A DNA stretch of 64,000 bases from Parelaphostrongylus tenuis (taxonomy: Eukaryota > Nematoda > Chromadorea > Rhabditida > Metastrongylidae): NCBI GenBank assembly GCA_019055375.1, contig JAHQIW010007237.1, positions 558,001 through 622,000 on the forward strand, in the 5' to 3' direction. This document shows positions 53,753 through 64,000 of this stretch, piece by piece (within the stretch, counting starts at the first letter, position 1; every line of letters starts with the position of its first letter). Position numbers and translations under genes: made by a program. Below the pieces are notes generated by a model that was not told where the DNA came from, ran no database searches, and saw nothing but the letters and a program-made list of their open reading frames with translations.

Positions 53753-56700
53753 CTAAATATGTGCAACTTCTTCCTCGTCTTCCAAAATTTCCTCTTCGTC
53801 TTCCTTAGCGTAGGGAACAAGCTTAGGGTAATTTTCGGTCATCAAACGAGTTAAAACATCGCTTGGATCATCATCACCATATAAAGTGGACTCACACTGT
53901 GGAAGAACCTAAGAGACACGTTTGAAAGTGTATCTCATCACTTAGAAAAGAAAATTGAACAGTCAGACCTGAGTGAGTATAAAGGTGGCAGTATATGCAT
54001 AAACTGTACTATCACATATTGAACTAGACAGATGACGCAAATAATCATTCCAAAGTTCAAACGTACATCGATCACAAGCAGAGCGAGCCGGTGACCTGAA
54101 ATTATGCTACAAGTTGAATCCTCATTTGTGTTGATTTATTTACCCCATCGTCCATCTCCAAAGCAGCCTACATTAGTTTAGAATAAACATTGGTAATCGA
54201 AATAAGAACCATCAGAATTTACACATTCCTTGGGTGAAGAACATGTTTTTTCCTCCAACTGTGATATAATTAGCCTTCTTATGACGACAAATTCATTGAA
54301 GATTTCGTCTCGTTTCCAAAGCATTTCTCGCCCAGGAAATTGTCGACATGCTTGAGGAAGTGGCACTCGGTAGGTGATAGGCGAGAGGCCCGGCAATTTA
54401 AAGGACGAGGTAGAGCTTATAGCCATAGCCATTGTAACATAGCTAATGAGACGTGTGGCCGCGCGTTATCATAGAAAAGAATTGACCCCTTCTGTTGACA
54501 AAATTGAGCGCAGATGTTGAAATCTCTGGTGCATAGCTTCAATTGGCTGAACATACTTCTTTGCCGTGATCCTTCCATACCGATTAAAGAAGTGATGGAT
54601 CAAACCAACACCAGGCAATCGGTCAGTATGACCCTTTTCACTGCAACTTCGATTTTCGGCAATGCTGCGGAATTTCATTGCTCAGCTATTAGTTCAAACC
54701 CTCGGCGGTTGTCATGCAGGTTTCATTTCTCGATGGACGTCACGATGCGGTAGAGAAATTCGTTATTCTTGTTGCTGAAGAGCGCACAGAATAAATCAAA
54801 ACAATGATTTTTCTGAACTTCATGGAATTCTCGTAGAAATTCACTTGATGAGATTCTTCGACACCAATTTTTTCTAATTGCCACAAAACAACTGATATGC
54901 TCATATCAAGCTCTCCAGCAAGTTCTCGAACAGATGAGAGTGTTATCGCTCCCACAAAAGTACTTTTCAATGTCGTCATCAGGCCATCTCTAATCTTAAT
55001 TTTTAGCGCCGATATAACATGACGAAATTACTGGGACCACTCCTGCACCGCACGTTCGTTAATAGTTCTCTCAATAGCTTTTACTTGTTCGCGCTGCATA
55101 TTGTCCGAGTTTGTATTCGTAAATATGCATTTGTTGCAACTGCTGATTCAACATCTTGAAAGTTAAGCTCTCGCAAACCTACAATTTATAGTATATTAAA
55201 TTATTTTTGAACACGGCCCGTCACATACACTGTGCATATCCTGGACTTCCTGCTTTATTCAATTTCTAACACTCGTCCTCCACAAAAGTCTCTGCACATT
55301 TCACGTGTTGATTCAACTGCTGCTTGAGAATTTCGTTTTCTCTATGAGAGTCGTAGAATGGTGGTCGTGCCAATTCTCCTTGCGATCTTAAGGATATTCG
55401 AGTTAAAGCTTCCCCCTGTAGACCTGCGTGAGAGCAATGGAAGAAGATGAACCTTGCGTCCTTGAAGCGTTCATCACTATTCACTGCGCTGTCATCCGTC
55501 TCATGATTCCATTATATAAAACGAAAGCGAATAAGATATATTTTACGTTAGCATGTAAAAGTACAGCTTTCTGAGAAATGTTGGTAGAACAAATATAAGA
55601 ATATAACTACAAATTATGCATTAGTTTCCGAACAACCGTATATCCAACAGGTTACAAAACTGATCACACAAGTAGTTCTTAATTTAAGAAAACCTAAGAA
55701 GTATGTCCTCAAAAATGGCGTGAACAACCTATTCTCCTACCAACTATCAAATGATTTTAATACTTCAGCGGACTGTGTTCCGTGCACTTAAGGAACTCGA
55801 ATATCACTAAATTTTCCCTACGGTGCTTTTAATAAGATCTGGACATTTAGTAAGTGGCTATTACTGTTCTCAACATCCCATGGAACCATGATTAACCTCA
55901 GTCCTTGCTAAGAAACATCGACTGTCCATCCCGATAAATTTTTACATGCGGTGTGTGTGGCAGGTTGTCCACTCCGATCAGTGTGGAATACAATCAGTAT
56001 GCAAACAACCACGTTTTGCAACATTTGAATAGAATGTCGTTGCGTTCATATAGAAAATACACTGAATTCTGCCAAGGAAGGTACACAGCCAACCCACTAT
56101 GCCCACGAGTCTCCGAAAAACTGTTCGGTAACCTTTGGTCAGTGCTGCATCCTGGTACGCCACATAGCTTTATCAGATGGGGAGATTTAGTGAGGAAAAT
56201 TCGCGTAATCACCATATAGCTCATGGAAAAGGATGAAGATGTAACACCATCAAGATGTGCCGAACCAGCGTGACAATAATTTATTAACAATTGACCATAA
56301 ACACTAGAAGAATCCAAAATATCTAACCGTCTGAGAGGCGCCAAATCCCTAGCAAGAGAATGTGCAACACGAGCAAAGTGAATTGCATGTGGTGACAACA
56401 GGATGGCGGCGCGGCTATCTCCAGCTACTGTCCAGTCAATATTGAGACCGAGATCTGATAGCTCTTCCACAAGGCGAGCGAGTGCCGACTCAGATTCCAA
56501 CGCGTAAGGTCGCCACCGCTCCTCCTAAAATGGAGTGAATGTATCGTAGAACGATTTTAGAACAGAGCATGATGAACCCACCGTTATCCGCATCTTGACT
56601 CCTTGCATAATATTGTTGAAGTTTGTCTCTATAGCAGATTCTAGTGCCGGAGCAAGTAGACGATGTACCTGTGCGAATTCTATTCATGTAAAAAGTTATG

Positions 56701-59700
56701 GTCACAACAAAATTGTTGTGTGATTTCACGAACGATACTTTAACTTTTATTTAATATCAAGCTGAGTACGACAATGAAATACAACTACATAATTACTAGA
56801 ACATGAGCAAAACTCCGAACCACAGGTGAGCATCAAACGCGTGGTTACCAATCCAAGGGCCCACGTGTTACCACTGAACATCAAAACCCTTACTTTGCCT
56901 TTCTATTGCTCTATTTTTATTGTCTCGGTACTAAAAGGAATCATTCGCCAATGGGATGGTTTCTTGTAAAGATACGGATGATTCCCGCATGATCAGGATA
57001 AGTAAAATAACAATACAAGTCAACGAACAAGCACATTTACTTATTGGAAAAGAACGAAAATTCGGAAAAAAAAACCTCGAATGTCAACTGTATACCCATA
57101 GCTGTCAATTCATCCATTGTCTCCATTAAAATGCCCCATGTAAATGCAAGAACCGTCATCGCTGGAGCCACTTCTAGAAATAAAACAAAAGAAAAATGAG
57201 GGCATGATCTTAGGACCTGGACTGTGTGCTAAAAACAACAAATATAAGCTGCCAGTTGGCCTATTAAGGCATAAAATTTTCGTAGGTTAGAAGTAGTCAA
57301 TGTTACAAAATACAAGAGAACATACCAATTACGTGTCTTCGAACGAGTGAAAGCAACAGACTCAGTTCACCTGAACACCACTGTAGCACCTGAAAATTGC
57401 CATTTCGTTGAAGAAATTCTACCAACGAGTTCCGTATGATATCCATTTAATAAAAGCTCTATGTAGAAAATCGTTAAATTGAGAATCAGCCCTGAATCTT
57501 GAATCATTGAACACCTCATATTGGTACGGAGGGGTCTAAGAAATTGACCTTTTACGCTAAATCTTTCTAATCGAGATGCTTAATTTTACGACACCTGGCA
57601 ATAGTATTGTGGCTGCGTATGAAACTCGCTGGCCACATCCGTAACTGCAGCAGAGAAAAGTGTGCATAACTGGCGCACATATGACAGTGGCTCTTCCGAT
57701 ACAGCAATATCTTTGACCGCCGATCGTTGTAATGCACTACGACGGCGTAGGTAGAGATCCATAGCGTATGTTCCTGAAATTGATGGAAACAACAAGAATG
57801 CAACTTTCGACAGGAAAACACCAAACCTCTTCCAAGCTGAGCTAGCAGCGTTCGAGCCTTCTTCATAGCACGAGGACCGCCGTGAACCGCACCAGGACGA
57901 CGAACGTCGTCGCTCAGCAGTTGAATGATCGGAAACAGCATTGTAAAAGAAACGACTTTCAAAAAAAATTCTAGTCAAAACACACATCTACCTGGTTCTC
58001 GCGAATCTTCAATTGTGCATCTATATTAGGATCTTTCGTTGAGCACTGTTTCCATTCATGGATAATTTCGACTGCTTGATCGAGATCTCTGAACATTGTA
58101 AGATTCTAAACAGTTCTAACCACTACGCTACACAAATTTCATACATTCGAACGCTGTTCATTTGACATTAAAACTTCAAAAGTCAGCGTTGACCAATCTT
58201 TGGGAGATGCGGAATGCATTCGACTTCATCGAGCATCATTTGATGTGAATTAATGCATAGTTAGTGATGCTATCCTCTCAGAGAAGTCTGGCGTGAATTT
58301 ACTGACCCCAGAGAGAAGGAAGGCTCGGGGAGCCCTGAGCACGGGATCGAACTGTCGACCACGTGCTGTCCCAGGGCACCTCTAACCACTGCGTCGCACG
58401 CGTTCCATTTAACATTGCACATGTATACACATATGTATCCATATGCATATACGTACGTAAAAATAAACATATACATGTATGTACAAAATTATGCACAAAC
58501 ATATATATATATATATATATATGTACATATATACACATATATAAACATATATACATATATATGTATATATAAGTACACATATATGTATATACAAGCCCAC
58601 GTACATATACGTATCAGTATATATACATATATGTATACGTGTATTATATAGGTAATTTGTATGACTTATTATGAGTATTTAGTTAATAATATGTATAACT
58701 GTCGAAGAGATGTCCTATCTCTCCAGGTGAAAGGAGTTTTTCAAAACACTTAACAATTTGCTCAAAATCTGAACTCGAAAATTGTATATATACAGTACTT
58801 CTCAAGAAAATTTCTCTGCGAAAGTAACTTTTGAGCTGCGAACAACCATAGTTTAGTTTAGTGATGACAAAACAAGAAAAGTTGTACCTTGCAGATAAAG
58901 ATCATTGGATTATAACGATTTCATTTCAGCCTTCAAAAGTATAAGAAAAGGTATGACTGCTTGCCTTCGAAAGGTGAAACAATTTCTGAGTATAGATTAC
59001 TTCTATACGACTCTCAACGTCAAAAAATTTTCAATTCAATACCTATGAGCCATGCAATCGTCCAACTCTGCCGGTAATTCCTGAAGCCAAGCGATCTCGT
59101 CCTGATCTGCAGCGAAGTGTTATCGTGACGAAGCAAAAGGATTGTAGAATTGCGGCAGAAGTGGTAGTCAACTCACTTACTTCCTCTTCTTCGGCTTCTT
59201 CAATCGTTTTTGGAGTCCCAGTCAAGCTTTGGGCTCGGTTAGCCCGTTCCTAAAATCAAAATATAGCGTAGAGGAGAAACAAACAAAAGCAATCTCTTAC
59301 TTGTACAGTGACCCGCTTGCCACGAATTGTGGACTGCCTAGCCATGATACCTTCATGCAAGATCTCTCGCTTTGCTTTTTCAAGTTCATCAAGCCACATT
59401 TTCTTGACGCGAGAACTTTCACAACGGTAGTATCTATGAAAAAAGTAAGCTAAAATGCTTAGTATATAATAAATAATTAGCTTAACTGTTTATTTGCACT
59501 GATTTTTAGCAATTTTATACTGTTATAAATATACATCTAAGTACTCAGTGACTTGCAAAACATTTAACTCTATGCAGGAGTTGAACCCACGCTCTCCCAT
59601 GCTGAAGGCGTGTGCTACCACTAGTCCACCGGGCCACAGCTCTGTTATCATTTTTTCCATATATCCTGTCGCAGTTTTCAGCAACCAACCATCACCGGAT

Positions 59701-62700
59701 TTAGACGGTGTAACACTTAATGAAGAATTCAAACAATTTACACATTTCAAATAGCCGTGAGCTCGAATGGGTTTGATGCCGTTATGTGCTTATCCGATTG
59801 ATTGCTGACAGCTACGATAGAAGGAAAGGACAGCAAAAAGGCAGCTTCGGAGCGTGGTGATAGCGTGCGCCCTAATTAGGGGAGAACGCGGGTTCAACTC
59901 CCGCCTGGAGTCGAATGTCTTGCATATCACTGAATCCTCTTATATCCATCGGATTTTCATGTTCAGAAGGTAATTCTTTCCACATTCTAGAAGGCCGAAA
60001 TCGTGCGCAGCGAGTCTCTAAAGTCAAATAAAGGAATCAGTGGTGCTTCTGATATATTTGAGGAATGCACGACTACGTGTTAATGAGTTGGAATTTCACT
60101 CAACAGTGACTATTTAGGTTTCATGTGCTAAGGTGATTGAATTCAGCTGTCCAGGCTTCTGCTAGGCTTCTACTAAGGAATCAAAAAAGGAGCATTTTAC
60201 AAATATCAAACATGACAGCAAAACAAAAATAATACCTTTGTTCTGGGAATACCAAAAGCTTCAACAATTGATCAGCTACTGCGGGTCCACTTTCTCTATC
60301 CTTAACGTTAACTACCGCCAAATTTTTGAGAGAAAATGTGGACTCCAAACTAAAATGAATTGTGATAATTAGAACAAGTCGAAAAAATTGAAACGAATAC
60401 GATGCAAGAGCTTATAATATGCCTGTATTTCCCTGATGGAGTGATGTTTCCGATCAGTAAACGATCTGACAGCAAGATTAGCATTGCACGATGGATGTCT
60501 TCCTTGGTTTCTGGATCAAGTTGCATCATTTCTCCGTATAAAAGCACCTTATCAGAAGGACGCATGTTACTGAGAATGCTCTGAAAAGAAAAAAAAAAAC
60601 GTCTTGCAACTCAAAATTCACGTTAAACTTATGCGGGAGTGCAGGAGTGACAAGCATAAAGCATGGCAGAGCATAGAAACGATAAGTGCATGTAGGAGAT
60701 TTTCACCCATTACAACTGGGTCTCTAGGTTCCTACATGAAAATCATTCAAATCTATCAAGGGAAGTTGGAAGAAGAAAGAGCCGACGAACACACTACAAC
60801 CTCTGCACCACTAAAAAGTTCACTGTAAAAGAGAAAACACATGCGTCCTATTTCGAGACACACAATTTTCCACAAAAAAAAATTATGGCTAACAGCCAAC
60901 GCATATAAGTGCGCGACGAGAAGCAGATCAAAATTGAAGAGAAAGGCTGAAGTATAAACAATGGACAGAAACAAATGCTTTGAGGAGCTTGATAAACTAC
61001 GATTAATATGAACTCGTCTGAACTCATACGTGGTCAAAACATTACTTTGCCCCTTCAAACATGTCTGTAGCCTGTTATAAATCTCATCGAATTAAACACG
61101 ATGATTAGGCTCTGGTCGAGTTTTATTATTCCTTAACAATAAAAATTTTACTCTCTTCTCCTTTTCTCCTTATTCGAAGCCTGTAATTCAAGAAGCGAAG
61201 GGATTGAAAATGTCAAATTCTGCCAAGGCACTGTGATGACAGCCTGCGTTGCGTAGCAAATATGCGCAGTTTCTAAGTAAGACAACTTTTAACTTTTGAT
61301 GCTATCGGATTGTTTGCTGTTGACGGCAAAGTTGACTTCAATTCCTTTTAACAAATACCTTATAATGCTGAATAATATGCAAGACTTTCGATCACACGCA
61401 AAAGTTGAACTCGTGTTTCACCTACACCGAAAGTGCGTTTTGCCACTACACCACTGAAACGACCGCTCTGCTACCATTCATAGTAAATTATTATTGATGC
61501 GCTATGCGCGAAATTTCCCATTACCAGTGGGATGCTTTTGGTAGAGGATGGGTTATTAACTCGATAATCACAATTGAGCAACAACCATCTTGTATAAAGG
61601 ACATTATGTACGAGGTTGGTTCACTTGAGCGATAAACCCATCAAGAAGAATCCATTCACCACAATTACGAAGAGCTATACCTACAAGGTGGATGGACTAT
61701 AAACACGGATCAATCGCTCATGAAGGAGACGAAGACAGCAAAAAGTTAGTTGGACAAAAGTTATATAAGAATCTCAAGTAAGCAGAAAAATCCTTTGAGT
61801 ACTTGCTGGTATTTTGTTCATCTTTAGTTCCATAGATTCAACAATATCCAAGTCTCTAGGTAATACGACTGTCGGAAAATTATTACTAGTCATTGGAAAG
61901 TCAGCAGCACTGTTAATAAATTAAACACGTCCGATGTTCGAATAAGTGAATAGGACTTTGATATCAAATCTAAACCCTCGAAATATCCTATCCTTGGTAG
62001 TGGTGTCGATTAGACACAATCTCCAGAAAGATCACAGCACGTGGTGATCTGAACTGAGATTCGACTCTCTAGCCAATCGCTTTTCACAGATGGGCACTTA
62101 AATACAAATCAAAGACTCTAAGAGGACTTGTTAAAGCGGGAGCTGCCGCCCCTCTACGAGAACACGAGAGATATGTAGAAGAACAAAGAGCAGCATCATG
62201 TAAGGGCTACGTGGATCGCACGCATTGATTTCAAAGCACACCGCGCCTCAAAGAATGAGACGTGGTTGAATAAATCTGTTGCGTAAAACTAAAAGACGAT
62301 ATGCGTGAACTTTGAGGAAATAAGTAAGGGATATTCGTACCCAAGAATTTTCATTCGAAAAAAAAGAGAATACTGATTGACGTTGCAGTACGAGGAAATG
62401 AAAGATGGTGCAAAAACTTTGGTTATTAATCACTCAAACTGACCGCTATGCCTTCCATCTTTTGCATAAGAACCTGAATAGGAGCGACGGCAGAGACCGA
62501 TGCGGAATGACTTGATACCGTTTGTAGCGACGACTTATCATCTCCTAAGCAATTAACAAACGTCGTTCAAATCGCAAAGATTCCGAGAAAAAAAAAACAC
62601 AAAAGTTGCGAACCTGTCATTTGCATGAGATTCTCAATAAGTAACTTCTGGTCAAGAAGAAGTGATGATAGTTGATAGATTTCTTGTTCAAGACCTGCAG

Positions 62701-63400
62701 CAGCAATTGATATAGAATGTCTTTAGACGACATAGAAAAAAGGATTCTTTCCACATCGCCGCTTTTGTAGCAGTGTTATGATGTTATAACCATATATATC
62801 CAAGAAAGATGATTGCTATGCAAAACTTCGAACCATGGGAGGGATTTGAACCCGCATCTCACCCTTTTCAGGAACGTTGCAACCAATGTACTATCGGGGC
62901 TCCTCTTCTTTAACTCCTGTTTCCGTACCCTTAGAAAGAATGAGATGCGGGTTTGGCTCCGGCCTGAGCCTCAAAGTTTTGCATATCACTCAATATTTTT
63001 GAAAATGAAAGCCACTTGGGCGTTAGATCTTTGATAAACAACAAAATAGCGTTTAGAATAAAAAACCACTCAGATCAGCACGGCGTTATTCTGCAAGAAT
63101 TTAACCTCTAAGATCGATCAGAATTCGCCTCGGTAGTATAGTGGCTAGTACGCCCCCCGGAAAGGGTGAGACGCAGGTTCAACGATGGATAACATCTACG
63201 AACTTCAGTAAGACATCGAGAGACGAAATACTCACGTGAGATCTCCTTGGAAGCGTCAATAAACTGCTGATAATTCTGGAACACATTGTTCTTGAGCATC
63301 TCCTGAGATGCACGATTGAGTGCACTCATTTCGCTTCGCAATGTCTGAAGACTTTTCTTCTCATCGCCAGTTCGAACACCTTTCAACCGATCGCGAATAT
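53753..63400 (-). CDS. exoc-8: exocyst complex component 8 (Exo84/EXOC8)
   Basis: Seventeen exons on the minus strand: 63236-63400, 62614-62694, 62444-62544, 60423-60580, 60236-60349, 59301-59433, 59181-59249, 59043-59101, 57992-58088, 57827-57955, 57595-57773, 57326-57389, 57076-57173, 56582-56668, 56328-56524, 53969-54095 and 53753-53908 (stop 53753-53755), about 670 residues against about 725 in human. EXOC8 is the exocyst subunit that helps tether secretory vesicles to the plasma membrane and binds Ral GTPase through its PH domain. Seen here: an N-terminal N-V-F-Q-N-Y-Q-Q-F-I then E-I-S-R-L-E-Q-E-I-Y-Q-L; a PH domain (V-L-L-Y-G-E-M-M-Q-L ... N-L-A-V-V-N-V-K-D); E-I-A-W-L-Q-E-L-P-A-E-L-D; and G-G-P-R-A. 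All joins agree in phase except exon 9 to 10. The first exon lies upstream of 63400, perhaps outside the window. One donor (after 60423) is GC. Confidence 0.9.
54150..55180 (-). pseudogene. mariner-family transposase remnant in an exoc-8 intron
   Basis: Minus strand, in order: R-E-L-A-G-E-L-D-M-S ... L-E-K-I-G (54740-54979), G-L-I-H-H-F-F-N-R-Y-G-R-I-T-A-K-K-Y and M-H-Q-R-F-Q-H-L-R (54469-54678), and the ending E-C-V-N-S-D-G-S-Y-F-D (54178-54432). These match the helix-turn-helix, central and C-terminal parts of mariner transposases. Frames are broken between them, and I could not place clear terminal inverted repeats. Confidence 0.75.
55250..55515 (-). CDS. orphan terminal exon with AATAAA
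   Basis: Minus strand, a frame of about 80 codons: D-D-S-A-V-N-S-D-E-R-F-K-D-A-R, then a charged helix-like end (S-H-R-E-N-E-I-L-K-Q-Q-L-N-Q), a TAG stop and AATAAA about 10 bp later. It lies in the large exoc-8 intron on the same strand. It could be an alternative 3' exon or a small nested gene; no phase-consistent upstream exon was found. Confidence 0.35.
55516..56327. other. rest of the large exoc-8 intron
   Basis: No repeat or exon recognised. A plus-strand frame 55953-56219 is open but unsupported. Confidence 0.4.
57827..58088 (-). other. exoc-8: exoc-8 exons 9 and 10 with a 36-bp intron and phase conflict
   Basis: Exon 9 (57992-58088) ends R-E-N-Q before GTAGAT in phase 0. Exon 10 must be read from phase 1 to give V-V-S-F-T-M-L-F-P-I-I-Q then G-G-P-R-A-M-K-K-A. 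The only gap is 57956-57991 (36 bp, with a run of eight T on the minus strand). Either a base is missing in this assembly, the true splice sites differ, or this allele is frameshifted. Confidence 0.6.
58310..58410 (-). repeat. tRNA-derived repeat (SINE)
   Basis: Minus strand: an A-box-like GCAGTGGTTAGAGG and a B-box-like GACAGTTCGATCCCG, correctly ordered, with no acceptor stem. In the exoc-8 intron 58089-59042. Confidence 0.55.
58425..58655. repeat. ATAC/ATAT microsatellite
   Basis: Imperfect array with a pure TA run at 58500-58523. It is the source of five overlapping open frames rich in Tyr, Ile and His. Confidence 0.9.
59545..59645 (-). repeat. tRNA-derived repeat (SINE)
   Basis: Minus strand: GGTGGACTAGTGGTAGCAC, an anticodon-like stem and GTGGGTTCAACTCC (B box). 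Looks like a full tRNA body, but the acceptor ends do not pair. Located in the exoc-8 intron 59434-60235. Confidence 0.6.
59860..59940 (+). repeat. tRNA-derived repeat with the shared tail
   Basis: A GCGTGGTGATAGCGTGC arm, a perfect T arm (GCGGG-TTCAACT-CCCGC) and the tail CTTGCATATCACT shared with copies at 38.9 and 62.99 kb. Acceptor strands do not pair. Confidence 0.6.
60236..60580 (-). other. exoc-8: exoc-8 PH domain exons
   Basis: Exon 60423-60580 codes M-R-P-S-D-K-V-L-L-Y-G-E-M-M-Q-L ... L-I-L-L-S-D-R-L-L-I and exon 60236-60349 codes L-K-N-L-A-V-V-N-V-K-D ... L-L-V-F-P-E-Q-R. This is the expected strand order of the EXOC8 PH domain. The intron between reads GC at its donor. Confidence 0.85.
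60581..62443. other. largest exoc-8 intron after the mariner one
   Basis: Contains a tRNA-like repeat at about 61385-61460 (minus; A box GTGTAGTGGC, B box GAGTTCAAC). Nothing else recognised. Confidence 0.5.
62810..63000. repeat. inverted pair of tRNA-derived repeats
   Basis: The minus-strand half (62815-62905) has GCGGGTTCAAATCCC; the plus-strand half (62940-62995) has GATGCGGGTTTGG and the tail GTTTTGCATATCACTCA. Same plan as the pair at 38.7-38.9 kb. In the first visible exoc-8 intron. Confidence 0.55.
63120..63195 (+). repeat. tRNA-like sequence, Asp/Glu type A box
   Basis: Begins CTCGGTAGTATAGTGGCTAG with a good A box, then GACGCAGGTTCAACG as B box. The T arm and acceptor stem do not pair, so it is a pseudo-tRNA or SINE head. 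Confidence 0.5.
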
Positions 63401-64000
63401 CTGAAAGAACAAGCAGGTTTGGCCATGAAAGGCAGCTGCAGAAGTTCGGAATTTCTTCCTGATAAGCCAAAACAAAGGGCTCTTGTAACAAACTACCCTA
63501 AAATCCCATAGATAAGAGCGGTTTGATTTTTGTAACAAAGGTCGCACAAACAAACGCTTTCCGGTAAAGCAGTAACACTTGAAGCTTTTTTCCCAAGAAC
63601 AACAAAAAATACAAATTACTAAATCAATCGAATTGCTAAAAATTACTTAAATTACTACTGAGTGCTACTTTCCAGCACAGACCGCTCTTATCTATGAATC
63701 GCTATTTGCCTTGGAAAAGATCAAACAGCTAAGTTGTGGAATTGAATCTTATTATAACCTTCTGTTTTGGCTAATGGAGAAAGAACTGTTAAGTACTGGG
63801 TAAAGCCTTAACAGACAGAAGATCTAGGAACTACTAATTCATTTTCTCATTCTGTCCTTCTTCACAGTGTTTCTTTTTTCGTTGTGCGGATCCCGGTAAA
63901 TCTGTCATTCACTTCCTTTTTGTCTTCCTCATGAACGTTGTAAAATACTGATCGGGCACGTCTCCTTGTAATCTACAGGACAGCCTTGCTGTGGCGCTCC
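63401..64000. other. upstream of exoc-8; first exon not found
   Basis: The exon at 63236-63400 starts in phase 1, so at least one coding exon lies further up. No start codon with a phase-1 donor is evident here. From about 63861 to the end is a partial copy of the SINE family seen at 15.7 and 53.05 kb. Confidence 0.5.

Noticed and set aside
58363..58651. Several overlapping open frames on both strands
   Set aside because: Translations of the ATAC/ATAT microsatellite.
59860..59940. Genuine tRNA gene
   Set aside because: The T arm is perfect, but the acceptor strands do not pair and a SINE tail follows.
63120..63195. Genuine tRNA-Asp-like gene
   Set aside because: Good A box but T arm and acceptor stem fail to pair.

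Overview
The window looks like nuclear DNA of a nematode, most likely a clade V strongylid (hookworm-like); the species assignment is inference. The signs are small exons split by introns with TTTCAG-type (sometimes AAG) acceptors, several apparent GC donors, trans-splice-like acceptors directly before start codons, an RTE retrotransposon of the kind common in nematodes, and a clear metazoan EXOC8 orthologue. There is no bacterial gene organisation and I found no convincing intact tRNA or rRNA gene.

Layout. (1) 116-19583, plus strand: the 3' part of a large gene made of about ten CCP/Sushi modules, usually two exons per module, ending at a TGA at 19581. (2) 20.7-27.1 kb (unit A) and 29.0-40.7 kb (unit B): two diverged copies of a segmental duplication. 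Each holds a plus-strand gene for an unrecognised protein with about four membrane segments and a long tail; unit B carries a fourfold tandem exon array in the tail. Unit B has been enlarged by a hammerhead-bearing palindromic element and a Penelope-like retroelement. (3) 39.3-53.6 kb, plus strand: exons of a secreted thrombospondin-type-1 (TSP1) protein, with an RTE retroposon (minus, 43.1-46.4 kb) and several foldback elements in its introns. (4) 53753-63400, minus strand: exoc-8 (exocyst subunit Exo84/EXOC8), 17 exons, lacking only its extreme N-terminus, with a dead mariner and tRNA-derived repeats in its introns. The TSP1 gene and exoc-8 are convergent.

The most unusual content is a family of palindromic interspersed elements (at about 4.9, 7.5, 15.9, 18.7, 20.0, 21.4, 32.8, 40.9, 48.5 and 49.9 kb) whose arms encode hammerhead self-cleaving ribozymes, often one on each strand. 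The best copies (48651-48693 plus; 21436-21483 minus; 41004-41046 minus; 18741-18785 minus) keep the core and a paired stem I. A related motif sits at the end of the Penelope-like element. One copy landed, with a 12-bp target duplication, in the splice-acceptor region just before the start codon of the unit A gene.

Exon joins were checked by reading frame and phase by eye. Joins that do not agree in phase are stated. Nothing here was tested by database search or folding software.
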